A stretch of 64,000 nucleotides of DNA, taken from positions 620,001 through 684,000 of the forward strand of contig KV748212.1 of assembly GCA_001692895.1 (NCBI GenBank). The letters run 5' to 3'. Source of the DNA: Cenococcum geophilum 1.58. Lineage: Eukaryota > Ascomycota > Dothideomycetes > Gloniales > Gloniaceae. How positions within the stretch are numbered: position 1 is the first letter of the stretch; every line of letters starts with the position of its first letter. The position numbers were made by a program, and so were the translations under genes. The notes under the pieces are model-generated. The model saw nothing but the letters and a program-made list of their open reading frames with translations. It made no database searches and was not told where the DNA came from. Below are positions 1 to 11,806 of the stretch, in pieces.

Positions 1-1082
1 TGTAACTGATATGGTCCTGCTTTAGGAAAATTCTTACCAAATATAAGCGACCCTTAAAGGAGTAAACAGTTGAAGATGATGCCGAATGAAAAGCTCCGAA
101 CTCCTGAGCAACAAAGGATGCGAGTGAATGCCGAATTTCTATCACTTCCGAAACGATTGTTTATGACGACCAGCTTTCGATGTTTCTTAAAATAACAGAT
201 TGCAAAGGCCGGCTTTGCTAAGATGTAATATTGATTTTGAAGATATATAGGTTCCGTCTAGGATCCCACCTTGTGGGCAATATTCTTGCTATTACGAAAT
301 CGGAAAGAGATGAATAAGATGTGGATAGTATCGGGGAGGAAATTTACTCAGAATTCAATGTATGTAGCTCGTAGATTCATTAAAAGAACCTCAGAAGTTA
401 ACCATCGATGCATTCTTTGTTCACAAGATACGAACGTCTAGCCCGTTCCCCAGCTCGCTCTTTGTTGTAATGGCTGTCGTTAGGTCTCTAACAAACCTTG
501 TGATCCGCATGGTGTGTTTAAACATCTGAAAGCTCGTTCTCTCTTTGTTCCTCGGGATCGATAGTTTAATGAAACCACGTGTGACTGGATTCCGATGTGG
601 TCGGAGGCTTTCCCTAAAGCTCGAAGTTCAGCCATGCTAGCAGTGAATAACTATCATCGTATCGATCCGATGCAGATCAGAAGAAGATGAGGAAGACTCT
701 GTCTGTTCAGACTATATATACATGAGGAAGATGTAGGTAATAAGGGGGGAACAATGGGGAGTACGTAATAGGAACAAGGGGTACGCAGGGGGTGGTAGTA
801 CAACCGGAACAGGAACAGGGTAATCGGCAAAATTCGACCTGGATCGACACATCGTATACCATTGGGAATGGGTGCTTATAATCGATGGGCTGGGTGAGCG
901 AACAAAGTTGTAGCCGTATTGCGTTGAATAGGACTCGGAAATAAAAGAAGATTAAATCTTGGTTAACCCAGGGTACGTTATTGGTGTGAAATAAATCCAA
1001 GTGATGGTGTAGGTTAATACTGGTAGAAAGTATGACTTACCAACAATTTACTTTTTCTTTCTTTTTATTGATAAGAAATTGT
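1..1082. other. Gene-poor left end
   Basis: No convincing coding region is seen. The open frame on the minus strand at 707-1000 has no recognisable family and looks spurious. The segment around 680-735 resembles the one around 7120-7180: both carry GATGAGG..ACTCTGTCT and then CTATATATACATGAG. This could be the edge of a degenerate retrotransposon LTR, but nothing else supports it. Confidence 0.4.
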
Positions 1083-1393
1083 AACGTAGCTTGACGGTTG
1101 GGGGCTTTTGACGGATGGTCTTACCGCTTGCCTATTTAAGCTTAGGCAGGGATCAAGCTGTATCAGCCAAAGCGCTTGCGATCGCTGCGCAATTGACGGC
1201 AGAGGCATCTACTATTACATTTGAGGCAGCAACGGCTCACTCAAAGGCCTTTGATTATATAAAACTAAAGCTTCATTTTATTAATATTGTAGATAATGCT
1301 GCGTGACGGCTTTTATTAAGAAAATGCCTGCAATTGAGCATTTGAGGCATTAGTTCTGATGTCCAAACCCGTCAAAAGCCCATAAGCTACGTT
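1083..1393. mobile_element. MITE-like element, about 311 bp
   Basis: The ends are inverted repeats: AACGTAGCTT at 1083-1092 and its complement AAGCTACGTT at 1384-1393. Each is followed inward by another matched pair, GGGCTTTTGACGG on the left and CCGTCAAAAGCCC on the right. There is no transposase-sized frame inside; the 63-codon frame at 1115-1306 lies wholly within and has no recognisable domain. The structure fits a non-autonomous DNA transposon. The target duplication could not be fixed. Confidence 0.6.
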
Positions 1394-1417
1394 TAGTACA
1401 TTCCGAAGGCGCGTTGG

Positions 1418-1545
1418 TATCCCTTCCTACGCTGGCATCCAAAGCTTGGCGCCAAGCCTACCTAGTGAACATTAGTGAACGAGAGCCTATGATTGGCCAA
1501 ACCCTTATCGATATGCGTGGACGCAAACCAGCGTGGAAAGGGATA
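1418..1545. mobile_element. Small MITE-like element, also present at the Crypton array edge
   Basis: This is a 128-bp segment with terminal inverted repeats. The left end TATCCCTTCCTACGCTGG matches the complement of the right end at 16 of 18 positions. Just inside the left end is the palindrome AGCTTGGCGCCAAGC. The same left end plus palindrome recurs at about 36658-36705, directly against the left edge of the Crypton array, so this is a dispersed family. It has no coding capacity. Confidence 0.6.
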
Positions 1546-2798
1546 ATGAAGTGTCAATTTGTTCAAGCAACTAACCAATAATATTAAAAAATGTGTGATC
1601 TTCAATCGAAATTCATCTTTGCATTGAAATTGCCATGTGGATAAGTATGGATGATTTTGTTGAACCGAGCCCCGTGACGTACACCAAATACACCCCTTTT
1701 ATAATGGTGAAGAAATACCGAGCATCCCCGAAAAGAGGCCTAGCAGGGGGGCGATGTTGCTTGTCCATAGATGCAGCGCACATGTATTCAAGGTGTTGCG
1801 TATCCGTCCAACGGCCATCGATAAGAACTAGCCAATCAATCGTGCTGAATTTAACGCCCGTTCTAAGGAATATAAAGCTTTTAATTATGTAGTAATTTAA
1901 TATACACGCCTAATTTTGGGAGTTAAGTCGCTCGATATAAAGTTGCTAACGCTTGTCCTTCCTACAGAACCGTATTTTGCATTGTAGTAGGTAATCAACC
2001 GACGGAATCTATGTTCGCGCACGGACCACTTACTCGTTGGACGCTCAATGGATTGATAGAAATGTTGTCGCGTGCCCGCAGAGGTGCGAGATGTCATAGC
2101 AAATTCCGATGAAGGACTGTGCTTTTATGACATCATCACGCTTTTCGTTCAGCTTACGATCCGGGGAAATCGGGGCTCTCCCGATAATCATACCATCCCA
2201 AAGCTCTCCATGTGGTGCTGCAGCCGCGTTGAGATAAGGAAAGAACAGTGAGTCTGAGACACTTGTGTCCCGTCTCGGCGCAAGAGAAGATATATCTTGG
2301 CAGATAAGGTCAAAAAGATGATCTGGTAGACACTACTTGGAGGAGACCGGATTGGTGCTTGCTTGAGCTTGGCTTGATAAGTTCAAGCAATGGGATTTTA
2401 GCGAGAGCCACGCGGATACGGCACGCGTGGAGGTCACCTTGGCACTCCTCCACCTCCACTTGACTACTTGGCAATCACCGGGCTGACTTGTGAAAGGCAT
2501 GAGTGCTCATCCCATGCTTTTATTTGCATTGCGTAGACCAGGTATTGAAAGGAAATTATAAATACACAATTCGAATAAATGCGGCGAAGGCCAATGGTTA
2601 ATGTTCCAACATGCATGCATAGTACTACTCCAAGCCTTCCACAACCTCCCGACATCTTTTGGAAGATCATAAGCCAATGTCAGGCTCGTATCCTCTACCA
2701 GAAAGGACAGTAACAAGATATGGTATCCAACTCCAAACATGCCCAAATACAACCTCCAACAAAATACGAAACCCTATATTTTATTTCCACATCAGTGC
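1546..2798. other. Intergenic, no gene recognised
   Basis: Only short frames without recognisable domains are present. The last few hundred bases are 3' flank of the ammonium transporter, which runs leftward to 2799. Confidence 0.4.
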
Positions 2799-4616
2799 TT
2801 ATTCGCGCTTGTTCTCTGCACCCATAGCATGGCGATCTCCGCCAATCCCAGTGTGCGGATCCCCACTGCTTTCACTTGGATCCTTGCCCTCAAGCATCTG
2901 ACTGTGTAGGTGAATACCATGGCGTTCGCCCTGAGGAATACTCTGCTCAGTAGCCGAGGGCTCGTTCTTAGCGGGAGTCCAGGCTAGGTAGTCCCGGCGG
3001 ACTTCGACGTAGTCGTAGGCAAATTCACCGAGCTGGTCATCGTCCATGCCAAGGAGTTCGGCCTCCTCAGATGCACGCAGGTGCAGACCAGGGATCTTGT
3101 TAATAACGAAAGCAAGGATGGCGCTTACAACAAACGCATAGGCAGTGACGGCGACAACATATGTGAATTGAATGTACAACTGCTTATAGTTGTGCTCAAT
3201 CCACCCGCCCGGAAAGAGACCGGTGTTGACACCGTCAAGGCCAATAATGTAGCTGGCTCCAAAGATGCCGTTGAAGAGAAGGCCGACCATTCCAGCGACA
3301 CCGTGCTCAGCGAACACATCGAGTGCGTCATCAATCTTGATCCAGAATTTGACTGTGTGCATGTTAGTTTGCATATTTTAGAGTCTTAGACAAAGAGACG
3401 AACCTTTAGTGGCAAAATTGCAAATAATGCCTGCTGTGATGCCGAGGATGATGCTAGCCCATGGAGTGAGATAACCAGACGCAGGGGTAGCGGCGACAAG
3501 ACCAGAGATGCATCCAGAGCACCAGCCGACCATAGACCACTTGCGAGCCAATCTCCAATCGAGAAGAACCCAGGTAACTGCGGCGAACATGGCTGTCAAG
3601 TTGGAGTTCCAGCAAGCCATCGTCGCACGAAGGTTGGCCCCGAATGAGGAGCCTCCGTTGAAACCCAACCACCCAAACCACAGAAGAATCGTTCCTAGGG
3701 TAATGAGAGATACGTTATGAGGACGGAAGTTAAGCATCATCTTCTCCTGACGCCTTCCAAGGACCATGGAATAAGCCAGGGCAGACATGCCGGAACCGAT
3801 CTCGACAGGCCCTCCGCCGGCATAGTCAAGACCTCCCCACTTGAAAAACCAGCCGTTCAGATTCCAGGCCCAGCAGGCAATTGGGCAGTATACGATGGTG
3901 GCCCAGAAAAATATGAAGACCATCATAGGGATAAGGCGTCCACGTTCGGCAACCGCACCGACGACAATGGCGGCTGTGACGGCGCAGAATTGCATCTGTA
4001 AGAACAAGTCAGATATCTGATTCGCTAAAGCAGCTGAATTGCTGGGGCAAGCTGTACCTGATAGAAGGCGTAGAGTAGGTCGGGAATAAGAGGGCTTCCG
4101 GGGCTGGGAGCAGCCAAAGTCTTCATGAGGCCGAACTTGGAGAGATCGCCAATGAAACCACTTGTGCCGTATTGGCTGAAAGCCAGAGAATACCCCCAAA
4201 AGTACCATTGGAATGTGATGACGGAGCAGGATGCCATACAGGCCCAAATCAAGGAGAGAGCCGACTTTCTTCGCGCAAGACCAGAGTAGAGGAATCCTAG
4301 ACCTGGTACCATGATCAAAACCATGGCCGAAGCCACGATAATATAGGCCTGGTCACCAGACTGGAACCATTGATTCAGATTTTCGACATCTGCGACATTC
4401 GAATACAATCAGCATTGCTCTAGAAATGCCAATGGAGCCAAGGTGGTTGCTAAGAGATGATCCGCATGGGAGAGATTCTCGCGAGAAAAGACTTCTCACG
4501 TGCGGGAATGGCAAAGCTTCTCAAAATCTTCTAGAAGACAACATACCGGAATCGCCACCAATAAATTCGTTGGTGCCATTGAAGGTAGTGGGCGGTCCAA
4601 CCCCCGAGTATGACAT
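2799..4616 (-). CDS. Ammonium transporter, AMT/MEP family (MeaA/Mep1-like)
   Basis: A plasma-membrane channel-like transporter for ammonium uptake. Model: exons 4547-4616, 4058-4389, 3404-3995 and 2799-3352, introns of 157, 62 and 51 bp, all GT..AG and in phase, giving 515 residues, close to the family's usual 480-520. The first exon (MSYSGVG...) was found by following the frame through a GTATGT donor. Family hallmarks include the early segment PGLGFLYSGLARRKSALS, the DYAGGGPVEIGSG signature around residues 191-203, and about eleven hydrophobic helices. The first pore-lining histidine position carries Glu199, as known for Mep1/Mep3-type fungal transporters. The second His is kept in AEHGVAGM (His348). 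The C-terminal tail after about residue 455 is polar and cytosolic by family. GATA motifs (AGATAA on the minus strand) lie at 4839-4844 and 5222-5227, upstream of the start, as expected for nitrogen control by AreA-type factors; that regulation is inferred. Confidence 0.95.
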
Positions 4617-4838
4617 GCTTGCGTATGCTCGGGCGAGCTCGTAGAACTAAAACGAATCTAACAAAGGATTGTGCAGAATGAAGGCCAAGAGGGCTTGGAG
4701 GAAGAGTACAAGAAATGTGCAGAAGAGCCACGCCTGTCCAAATAAACGGCGGAGGGAGATGAGCTGCGATCGTCACGGCAGCACCGGCAGCCTTTAAGAA
4801 GCTTCATCAATGCTCCACAGCAGCATGGGCTCAGCAGC

Positions 4839-4844
4839 TTATCT
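4839..4844 (-). promoter_or_regulatory. Possible GATA-factor site upstream of the ammonium transporter
   Basis: TTATCT on the plus strand reads AGATAA on the gene strand, about 220 bp before the start codon. A second copy lies at 5222-5227 and an opposite-strand copy at about 5427-5432. Fungal nitrogen-regulated transporters normally carry HGATAR sites for AreA/NIT2. A hexamer alone is weak evidence. Confidence 0.35.
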
Positions 4845-4984
4845 CCCCTGCTCAGCCCAAGAAATACTTATGCGGCAAAATAAACGAAAAGGCTCTAGCA
4901 CATCGCCCACAGTCGGTCGTGGGGTCGCGCACCGGGCAGCATGCCACAGATCTGGAGCATTCTTCTTTTGGGGGATCGGATCGG

Positions 4985-5028
4985 CCTGTCGCAAGCCTGT
5001 CGCAAGCCTGTCGCAAGCCTGTCGCCGG
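4985..5028. repeat. 11-bp tandem repeat (CCTGTCGCAAG), four copies
   Basis: Three perfect copies of CCTGTCGCAAG are followed by CCTGTCGCCGG and then a partial CCTG. The array lies in the upstream region of the ammonium transporter, about 370-410 bp before its start. It stays open in several frames, which accounts for the overlapping spurious ORFs on both strands. Confidence 0.85.
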
Positions 5029-5032
5029 CCTG

Positions 5033-8000
5033 CAGCAGCGCTTGGCGCAGCATTCCTTCCAACCAGACCTTGCGCCCACACAGATGCCCCCCAAAGTCCA
5101 CGATGCCGGGCGCTCTTTCACGCTCCTGCACGCTCCCGTAGCTTCTCTGGGGTTTGACGGTCGTCTGCTCCGAAAATCGAAGCGGACTGCTTGGCACGGG
5201 GTTTTTTCCCTGTGTCCGCCCTTATCTATGGTTTTCGTTTTCTCACTGCCTTTACGCAAAACCGTGACCTGCTGCGCCTGCAATTGGTCGGGGGCATTCT
5301 GGCTTTTCCCCGGCCAAATATAATTCGAGCCCTTCCACAGATGTTCCACCAGCATGTGGCTGCGGTGCTGCCAAGAGCCCGCGTCGTCACTATGATGGCG
5401 AACCATCAGTCGAGCTTTAACATCAGAGATAAGAACTCTGCCTGCTTTGAGAGAGAGGGTGTCAGTGCTGCGATAGCTAGACCTCCACACCTCATTCACC
5501 GAACTGAGGCCATCATTGCGAATTTCTCCATGAGCGCGTCGGGTTGGAAGATCTTGGCAACTGGCACCCTGTCATGCCTGTTCCAGCTGCGCAGTAAGAA
5601 AATTTTTTGCACCACGGTCACGACGCTCTTAATTTGTAAATTTGTCAATGAGGTACGAATTTGTCGTGTGTGCGAGCGACCCCGCTTTTTAAGAACCGTC
5701 TGTATAACACCCGAAATTCAGCGAGCATCCGGCTTTGGAACTCTTAAGAAAGGCCAAGTAAATCTTAAATGGTTACGAGAGGATGGCAAAGATAACGCTC
5801 GAAACATCCAAGGCCGCCCAGTACGCCAAGGCTACCCGCTATGCTTGGAGCATTGCACTCGGAACCGTCCCAGTTCTCTCCCATACTACCAGATAAGGAC
5901 CGGGCTCCATCTCAAGTTGCCACAGAAGACCTGCAGTCCCGCCTCAGGGGAAAACCCAACTTTGGACCTCGTGGGGTCGAGGTAAGGCTAATACCCTGCA
6001 TGTAAGACTCGCATTTTGCACATCCACGGCCCGCTCAGCGGGAGCGGGATGTTCAGGTCAACAGCAAAAGTTTGAAAGTAGTATTTCAAAGGGTTTGGTC
6101 AGGTTCGTGGGATGGGTGAGGTCGGCCAGTGTGGTGGACTAAAAGGCGCCTGTCAGCGCCCGTGGCTGCTCCTGCAAGGGCGCGGTCGGCGTGGGGCAGC
6201 GCCTACAGGTAGCGAGACTCAACTTCTAAAATTTTCAACCTGGACACGGATGCACTGAGGTCAGCCCACTGTCTTCTGCACCAGAAACCCACACCTGTGT
6301 TTGGAGGCTCCAGTCCCGTGGAAGTGTGGGGTACAGGCCAATTTCATGGTTAGTATGAAATTCTACTGTATACGAGGTGTCAACCTACTGTCTAACCATG
6401 CCGCTCAACGGGGGGACGATTCCCACGCGTCACTCGGCGTGGAGGTTAGCACCTGAGCTTCGGCTGACACGCTTGTCGCATTTTCGTCAACACCAGCATT
6501 TGGAATTTCTAGACCCTCTGCAACATATTCTCGAATCATTCGTACCTCGTACCTTGTACTCCAATTCACTCGCTTTGCAAGACCGATGAGAACTCCTCGG
6601 GCTTCATCACCTTGTGTTGAGAAATTGCTCCACTTAGGAATATTCAGGGCCAGAACAAGACTCCCGCCTAAACGATGTTCCTATATTCCAGAACAGCGTC
6701 CAGGGCAACACCAATCCGATCAAGATAAACGAACGGCGATCGACCAGGGCCAGCTTGGTTCACCGAAGTGCTATGCGCGTTTCTAGTTTTCCTGGCCTGT
6801 GTTACCATACGATTCTAAACGTACAATCTAACATTGGCCATGTTGTACCTCTCTCCTTTTGGTCCAAATTACCTTTTACCGTCCCGAGTCCAAGTACTAA
6901 ACGATACTCGAGAATGTTTTCACGGAGATAAACAATCCTTTCCGATGCCAGTTGATAGCTTAACGGCGCTAGGCTTTAATGCTGGGCCTTCAATTCTCCT
7001 CCTTCATAGATTATATTTCTCCCATTATTGTCACGATTGGTATCTCAGGGAAATTCCAGGTGATTTCAACCCTCTCTGAACTTCTTATGAATCATGCCCA
7101 TATGTCGAACGGACAATAAAGGATGAGGACTCTGTCTATTGAATGTGGCTCTAGGGCCTCTATATATACATGAGAAAAGTACAGGGGTAGTAGACTAAGT
7201 CGATGTAGTTGTAATCTGGCCCTTGGGATTTTACCAAAGAACATATCAAATATTTCAAACCTTAAAGGTGCAATTACTCTCAGACTATCGGATAATTTGG
7301 GATGTTTACTATATGGACCAACAGGCCGCGGACTCAGGAGTTATGTTGCAAAGACTTGGGTTCGCCCCTAGTCTATCTGTTCCACAGAAGTCAACCACAA
7401 GCGATCTAGCTTCATACATTCAAACTCACCACACAACGCTATTGCGGCTTCCATAAGCACCATTCTTACTCCGCCAATTCGGCATGCAAAAGTTGAGGAC
7501 CCTCCTGCATATTCGATTTCGGCAGGAATTGACTGTATACCGTTAGCTCTGACAGTCCTTGGCTTGAAACACAGCTGGACTACATAGGCCGTAATGAAGT
7601 GGCCCGTTCTTTGAGCCGTCCCCATGTGGTGAGAATAAAGAAGACAGCCGACAATGTATATGAAAAATTCGTGTGTATTCCTCTACACGTCCAAAGGGTA
7701 AGTCGTCTACATCATTCAAGTTGTCTCAATGGTTCCCTCATAGCGCAATAATTGAAACAGTAGGCTCGTTTCGGCCGTCTTCGTAGTCCCAGTAGAGACT
7801 TTCAACACATTTGTCTTTGCTCAGCCTTAAGGTCTAGGCGCTGGCCGTTTCAGGAATCCAATACGCCGCACGCCGCACGCCTTCGCAATTCAATTGCTCT
7901 CAGGACGAGCCCACGACGCTGGTCCAGCCGTGTGCCTTCAATGATTTACTATACCAACACGATGTTGATCTAGCGTTCTTTAATGGAACTCCGCGATATA

Positions 8001-9763
8001 ATGCAAGGCCAGCGGGAAATTCCTCCTTCATGAAGCCTAGACGGCGCAATCGCCAATCTCTGCTAGTAGGGTGTAGGGCAAACCGCCGCTGTTAGCATAC
8101 TACCCCCAGTTTAAATACGAATGGGCATGATCGACATCTTTGAGAGCCTTTAGCACGTCTCTGCCCTAAATCTATAAATGCTACACGAGATCTTCACCCA
8201 AAGAGGTTTGTGTATTTGCCACGCTTCTGAGCTCCTGGATTTCAGAGATGTCAGAACAGCTACTGCAGCTACCATAAACGATCTGCATCTGAAAGTGCAT
8301 CTGATCCTCCATTCCTCAATACTACTATTAGTGAACCACACTCAAAGGACGGGCTGAATTCACAGCAAGTTGGCAAGGGAATGCTGATCTATCGAGATTG
8401 CCCACTTCGGATCGGATTATGGCGCCCACCACCGTGAGGCCATCTTTCCATTCGTGATGAACTGTTGGTCTGTAGACCCTATGCAATGAGGCCTGCATCC
8501 GTCACCCCCAGCCTCTAACTAGTGAGGTTTAGCGGTCCTATTCATGTCTGCCTTACTCCACATTTCTGCGCACCATCCCGGGCGTATTTCGAGTGATGGC
8601 AACGTCGAGATTGAGGGTTCAAGATAAAGGTAGTAAAGTATATGTATGGCTTGCCAATTAGTTAGGCTTCACATGGGAGCAGGGAGATCCGCAGGGTTGT
8701 ATTCCGTAATGCTCAGGAATCGGAAATGCGTGAAGTTTAGGTGTGTACCGTGTTTATGGAGATTAGCTTTTTGGGTGAGATAGCAGTGTTATATTGTAAG
8801 GAGCGAAAGCTGGTGGCCGTCTAGACTGGCTGGCACGTGGAAACGGCCACTCGACCAAGTTCGGAGCGCTGTAAGTACTCTGTACGGTTCTAGACTATAC
8901 TCTTAACTGACCACATTGTAGGGCTCGGCTTCAGCGTCTCTGTATGGTCACAACTTGAGTGCCAGTTCTCAATTATCTGCGCTTCAGCTCCCTCCTTCGA
9001 AGTCTTCTTGTCCAAATATCTCAGCGGGCCTCTCAGCAAACTATACCAGAGTAGCAAGAAGCCTAGTGATTCAATGAATTCGAGCAGGAGTGGTACCAGC
9101 ATGTTTGATTAGCTGCAACAGTCATTCCAGCGCGGGAATAACTAAAGGCTATTGGTTATCTTAGATCCGCAAATCGTGAAGATTCCCAACTGGGTCGCGC
9201 AGGCGTACGATCCGCCTCGACACATAAGCAGTCCCAAGGACGATCTTGACGTCTACGACCTGGTATATAGCGGGACAATATGGACCGCCACATCCTCCTA
9301 AGGATCACAAGTACATCTCAGACGAGCATTGGCGGGAGTATGTGTAGCAATATGCTCAATGTGTGCGTGATGCTTGAATGAGAATCAGCGGAGACGTTTC
9401 ATGTCTTGGCTTCAGCGGTGTTCAAGGAGTTCACTTGCTCGTTCTACATAAGTAATCCTAGATAGCTTCAATGATAGACGTGGGTTAAGAAGGCCCTGCA
9501 GCCAGCCGACACTGATGAAATTGCATTGCGGGACGAGAGCCGGAAAGCGATAAGGTTTCCCTAAACTTAAAGAAATCTGGGCAGCATTGATTTAACTATT
9601 GGGTGAATAAATTAGTTAGTGCAGAAAACGAGGTTTTGAGTCAAGCTGAGACCTCGGTTCGTGACAGCTAATTTCCCCAGGACGAGGTTAAAATTGCGCG
9701 GGCTGTGCCGTCTGGGCCGCCGTAGGCATTGTACGGAGACCGAGAAAACCCCGGCGAGATTCC
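5033..9763. other. Long gene-poor interval
   Basis: Nothing in these 4.7 kb could be assigned to a known family. The longest frame (5191-5985, +, 264 codons) has no domain, low-complexity composition and lies over the transporter promoter and the opposite frame, so it is not called. A minus-strand frame at 8890-9102 starts with a hydrophobic segment but is isolated. Decayed coding sequence may be present, since composition is ordinary and frames are short everywhere. Confidence 0.4.
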
Positions 9764-9780
9764 CGCCCGCCCGCCCGCCT
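9764..9780. repeat. (CCCG)n short tandem repeat
   Basis: A run of CCCG units ends about 45 bp before the start codon of the AP-2 sigma gene, so it probably lies in the promoter or 5' leader. Confidence 0.6.
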
Positions 9781-9825
9781 TAAACCTCGACCCATTTCGC
9801 GTGAGCAGCATCACTCGCGGCAAAT

Positions 9826-10695
9826 ATGGTGCTCTCGTTCATACTGATACAGAACCGACAGTACGTTGCCGCATTGAATGAATACCGTCCGTTCTGGTTA
9901 TGGGGAAGACCTTGCTGACCCCGTTATTTTTATGCAGGGGCAAGACCCGTCTTGCGAAGTGGTATGCGCCGTACAGTGTGAGGCGCACCAGCCCTCCAGC
10001 AGCGCTCTGCAACGCACTTGCTAATCCGGCTCGCCGATCAGGATGAAGAGAAAGTCAAGCTGAAAGGCGAGGTATGTGTGTGGGTGTGCTCGGCCTCCCC
10101 TCACTCCCGCCATTGATTCCCTCCCGCAAAATGGAACCCTTTCCTCACAAAGCAAAGCCCGCTCTCCTACCCGCTCTCTCTCTCTCTGTAACCCTAGCTC
10201 ACGCGCTCTACCCGAACCCTAGGTGCACCGCCTGATTGCGCCGCGCGACCAGAAGCATCAGTCGAACTTCGTCGAGTTCCGCAATACGTCTAAGATTGTG
10301 TATAGGCGGTACGCGGGGCTGTTCTTCTGCGCGTGCGTCGATACGAACGATAACGAGTTGGCGTATCTGGAGGCGATACACTTCTTTGTTGAGGTGTTGG
10401 ATGCTTTTTTTGGGAACGTGTGCGAGCTGGATCTAGTGTTTAATTTTTATAAGGTAGGTGCTTCAATGGTCTCTTGTGTTAAGCTGAGGGGTAGAGGAGA
10501 GGGGAGGTTTAGGTGGGATCGATCGCATTGAATAGGACGCAGTGGAATTGGGGAGTTGGGAATCAAGCAGTGCTAATGACGGCGTTGCGGCAGGTCTACG
10601 CAATTCTCGACGAGGTATTCCTGGCTGGAGAGATCGAGGAGACAAGTAAGCAAGTCGTACTGACTAGACTGGTACACCTGGACAAGCTGGAGTGA
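9826..10695 (+). CDS. aps2: AP-2 complex subunit sigma (clathrin adaptor small chain)
   Basis: The small core subunit of the AP-2 clathrin adaptor, which sorts cargo in endocytosis at the plasma membrane. Five exons: 9826-9860, 9938-9977, 10042-10071, 10223-10453 and 10594-10695, giving 145 residues, the normal length. The first three exons are only 35, 40 and 30 nt. The protein starts [20 protein letters not shown] and continues through [20 protein letters not shown] and [11 protein letters not shown] to a C-terminus ending LDKLE. It reads almost like the animal AP2S1 throughout. The longitudinal match and the [12 protein letters not shown] start favour sigma-2 over sigma-1. One extra Ser appears in RNTSK compared with the form I remember for relatives. 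All introns have GT..AG ends, and the last carries a CTAATGAC-like branch site. Confidence 0.96.
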
Positions 10696-10870
10696 ATTTT
10701 CAATTGCGAGGCTAGGTATGCATAGCTGAAGTGTGGCGTTTTGGAGTCAAGAATTGTCACTTTATCACAGCATGTCGTCAAATCGAAGATTTGGACCACT
10801 GTTTAAATATTATCCTAGACTTCTGATCAAAAGGGCTTGGAGCTCCAATTCTGCCATTAATAGTGGAACA

Positions 10871-11292
10871 GCGGTAGAGGGACACCCCAATTGATATGCG
10901 GACATTCCCGACTGATTGAGTTTAGTCCCTTCCTGACCAAGTTAGAATATCACGTGAATTTAAGTTGCGTCAGTGCGCGCGCCCACATCAGCATTTGAAC
11001 AGAATACCAGGCGCGGGCGTGCTCGCAGAGGTAGTTTGTAGACATCAAGCAGATGTAGCAGCATCCAAATAAGTTCATGCGGCGCCTTTTAGGGTACTGC
11101 GCAATCGAGGTGTTACAGTTATAAGAGTTCTATTTTAATAATATAATTTTTACGGTATAGATGTAAATAACTTAAATTCAGGTAATATTCTAACTTAATT
11201 AGGCAGAAGCTAAACTTAATCAGGAGAGGGCGTCCGCGTAGTTATCAATTAGGGGTGTCTGCATATCAATTAGGGGGTGTCCCTCTGCCGCC
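10871..11292. mobile_element. MITE-like element with imperfect terminal inverted repeats, about 422 bp
   Basis: The left end GCGGTAGAGGGACACCCC, then AATTGATATGCGGACA, is matched in inverted orientation at the right end (about 11250-11292: TGTCTGCATATCAATT, then GGGGTGTCCCTCTGCCGCC). The arms are about 40 bp and differ by small indels and a few substitutions. The interior is AT-rich with no long frame. It lies between the AP-2 sigma and myosin light chain genes. Confidence 0.6.
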
Positions 11293-11806
11293 ACCTTAAT
11301 CATCTGAACTAAGAAGTGGATGCTCGAAATTGGGTAAAATAGACCAGGATGCCAGGCGATTATCAACATGTCAGAGCCTATGGTTGGCAATACGACTGTG
11401 CCGTGTGAGTAGCTCCTAGCCATTGACCACAGGCGAAAAAGCGTCCATATCGATTTGCATATAGTCCTAGGCGGTTCGTGATTCAAACTCATCTTTGACA
11501 AGAAATATACGAATGCGAGAAGTTCTTGTGCAATTAATTACATGTTGCACACCTCGCGTCGAAGAATTTCATATCTGCTGCAGGTCTAACCTATGACCAT
11601 TCATTGGCTTCGAAGATTCCATAGCAACGGCTTAGCTGCAACTAGACCGCAAGTTGGTCTCAGCGCGCGCTGCTTGAGAAACAACGAAAATCGCACGGTG
11701 ACCGCTCCTCCGACATTAAAGAACTTCGTACGTCCACTTCTTCACCGTAGGCATCGATTCCCCTGTTCATTGCTGTATAACATCTTACTCTCTCATATCA
11801 CTCAAA
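11293..11806. other. Intergenic, 5' flank of the myosin light chain gene
   Basis: No gene recognised. The last part is probably promoter and 5' leader of the light-chain gene; C/T-rich stretches lie just before its ATG. Confidence 0.4.

Noticed and set aside
4852..5499. 215-codon minus-strand frame just upstream of the ammonium transporter
   Set aside because: Its 3' half is generated by the 11-bp tandem repeat and no family resemblance is seen; the transporter start at 4616 is well supported without it.
5191..5985. 264-codon open frame on the plus strand
   Set aside because: No recognisable domain, overlaps long frames on the other strand and the 11-bp repeat/promoter region of the ammonium transporter, and has no start context or splice signals; judged to be chance.
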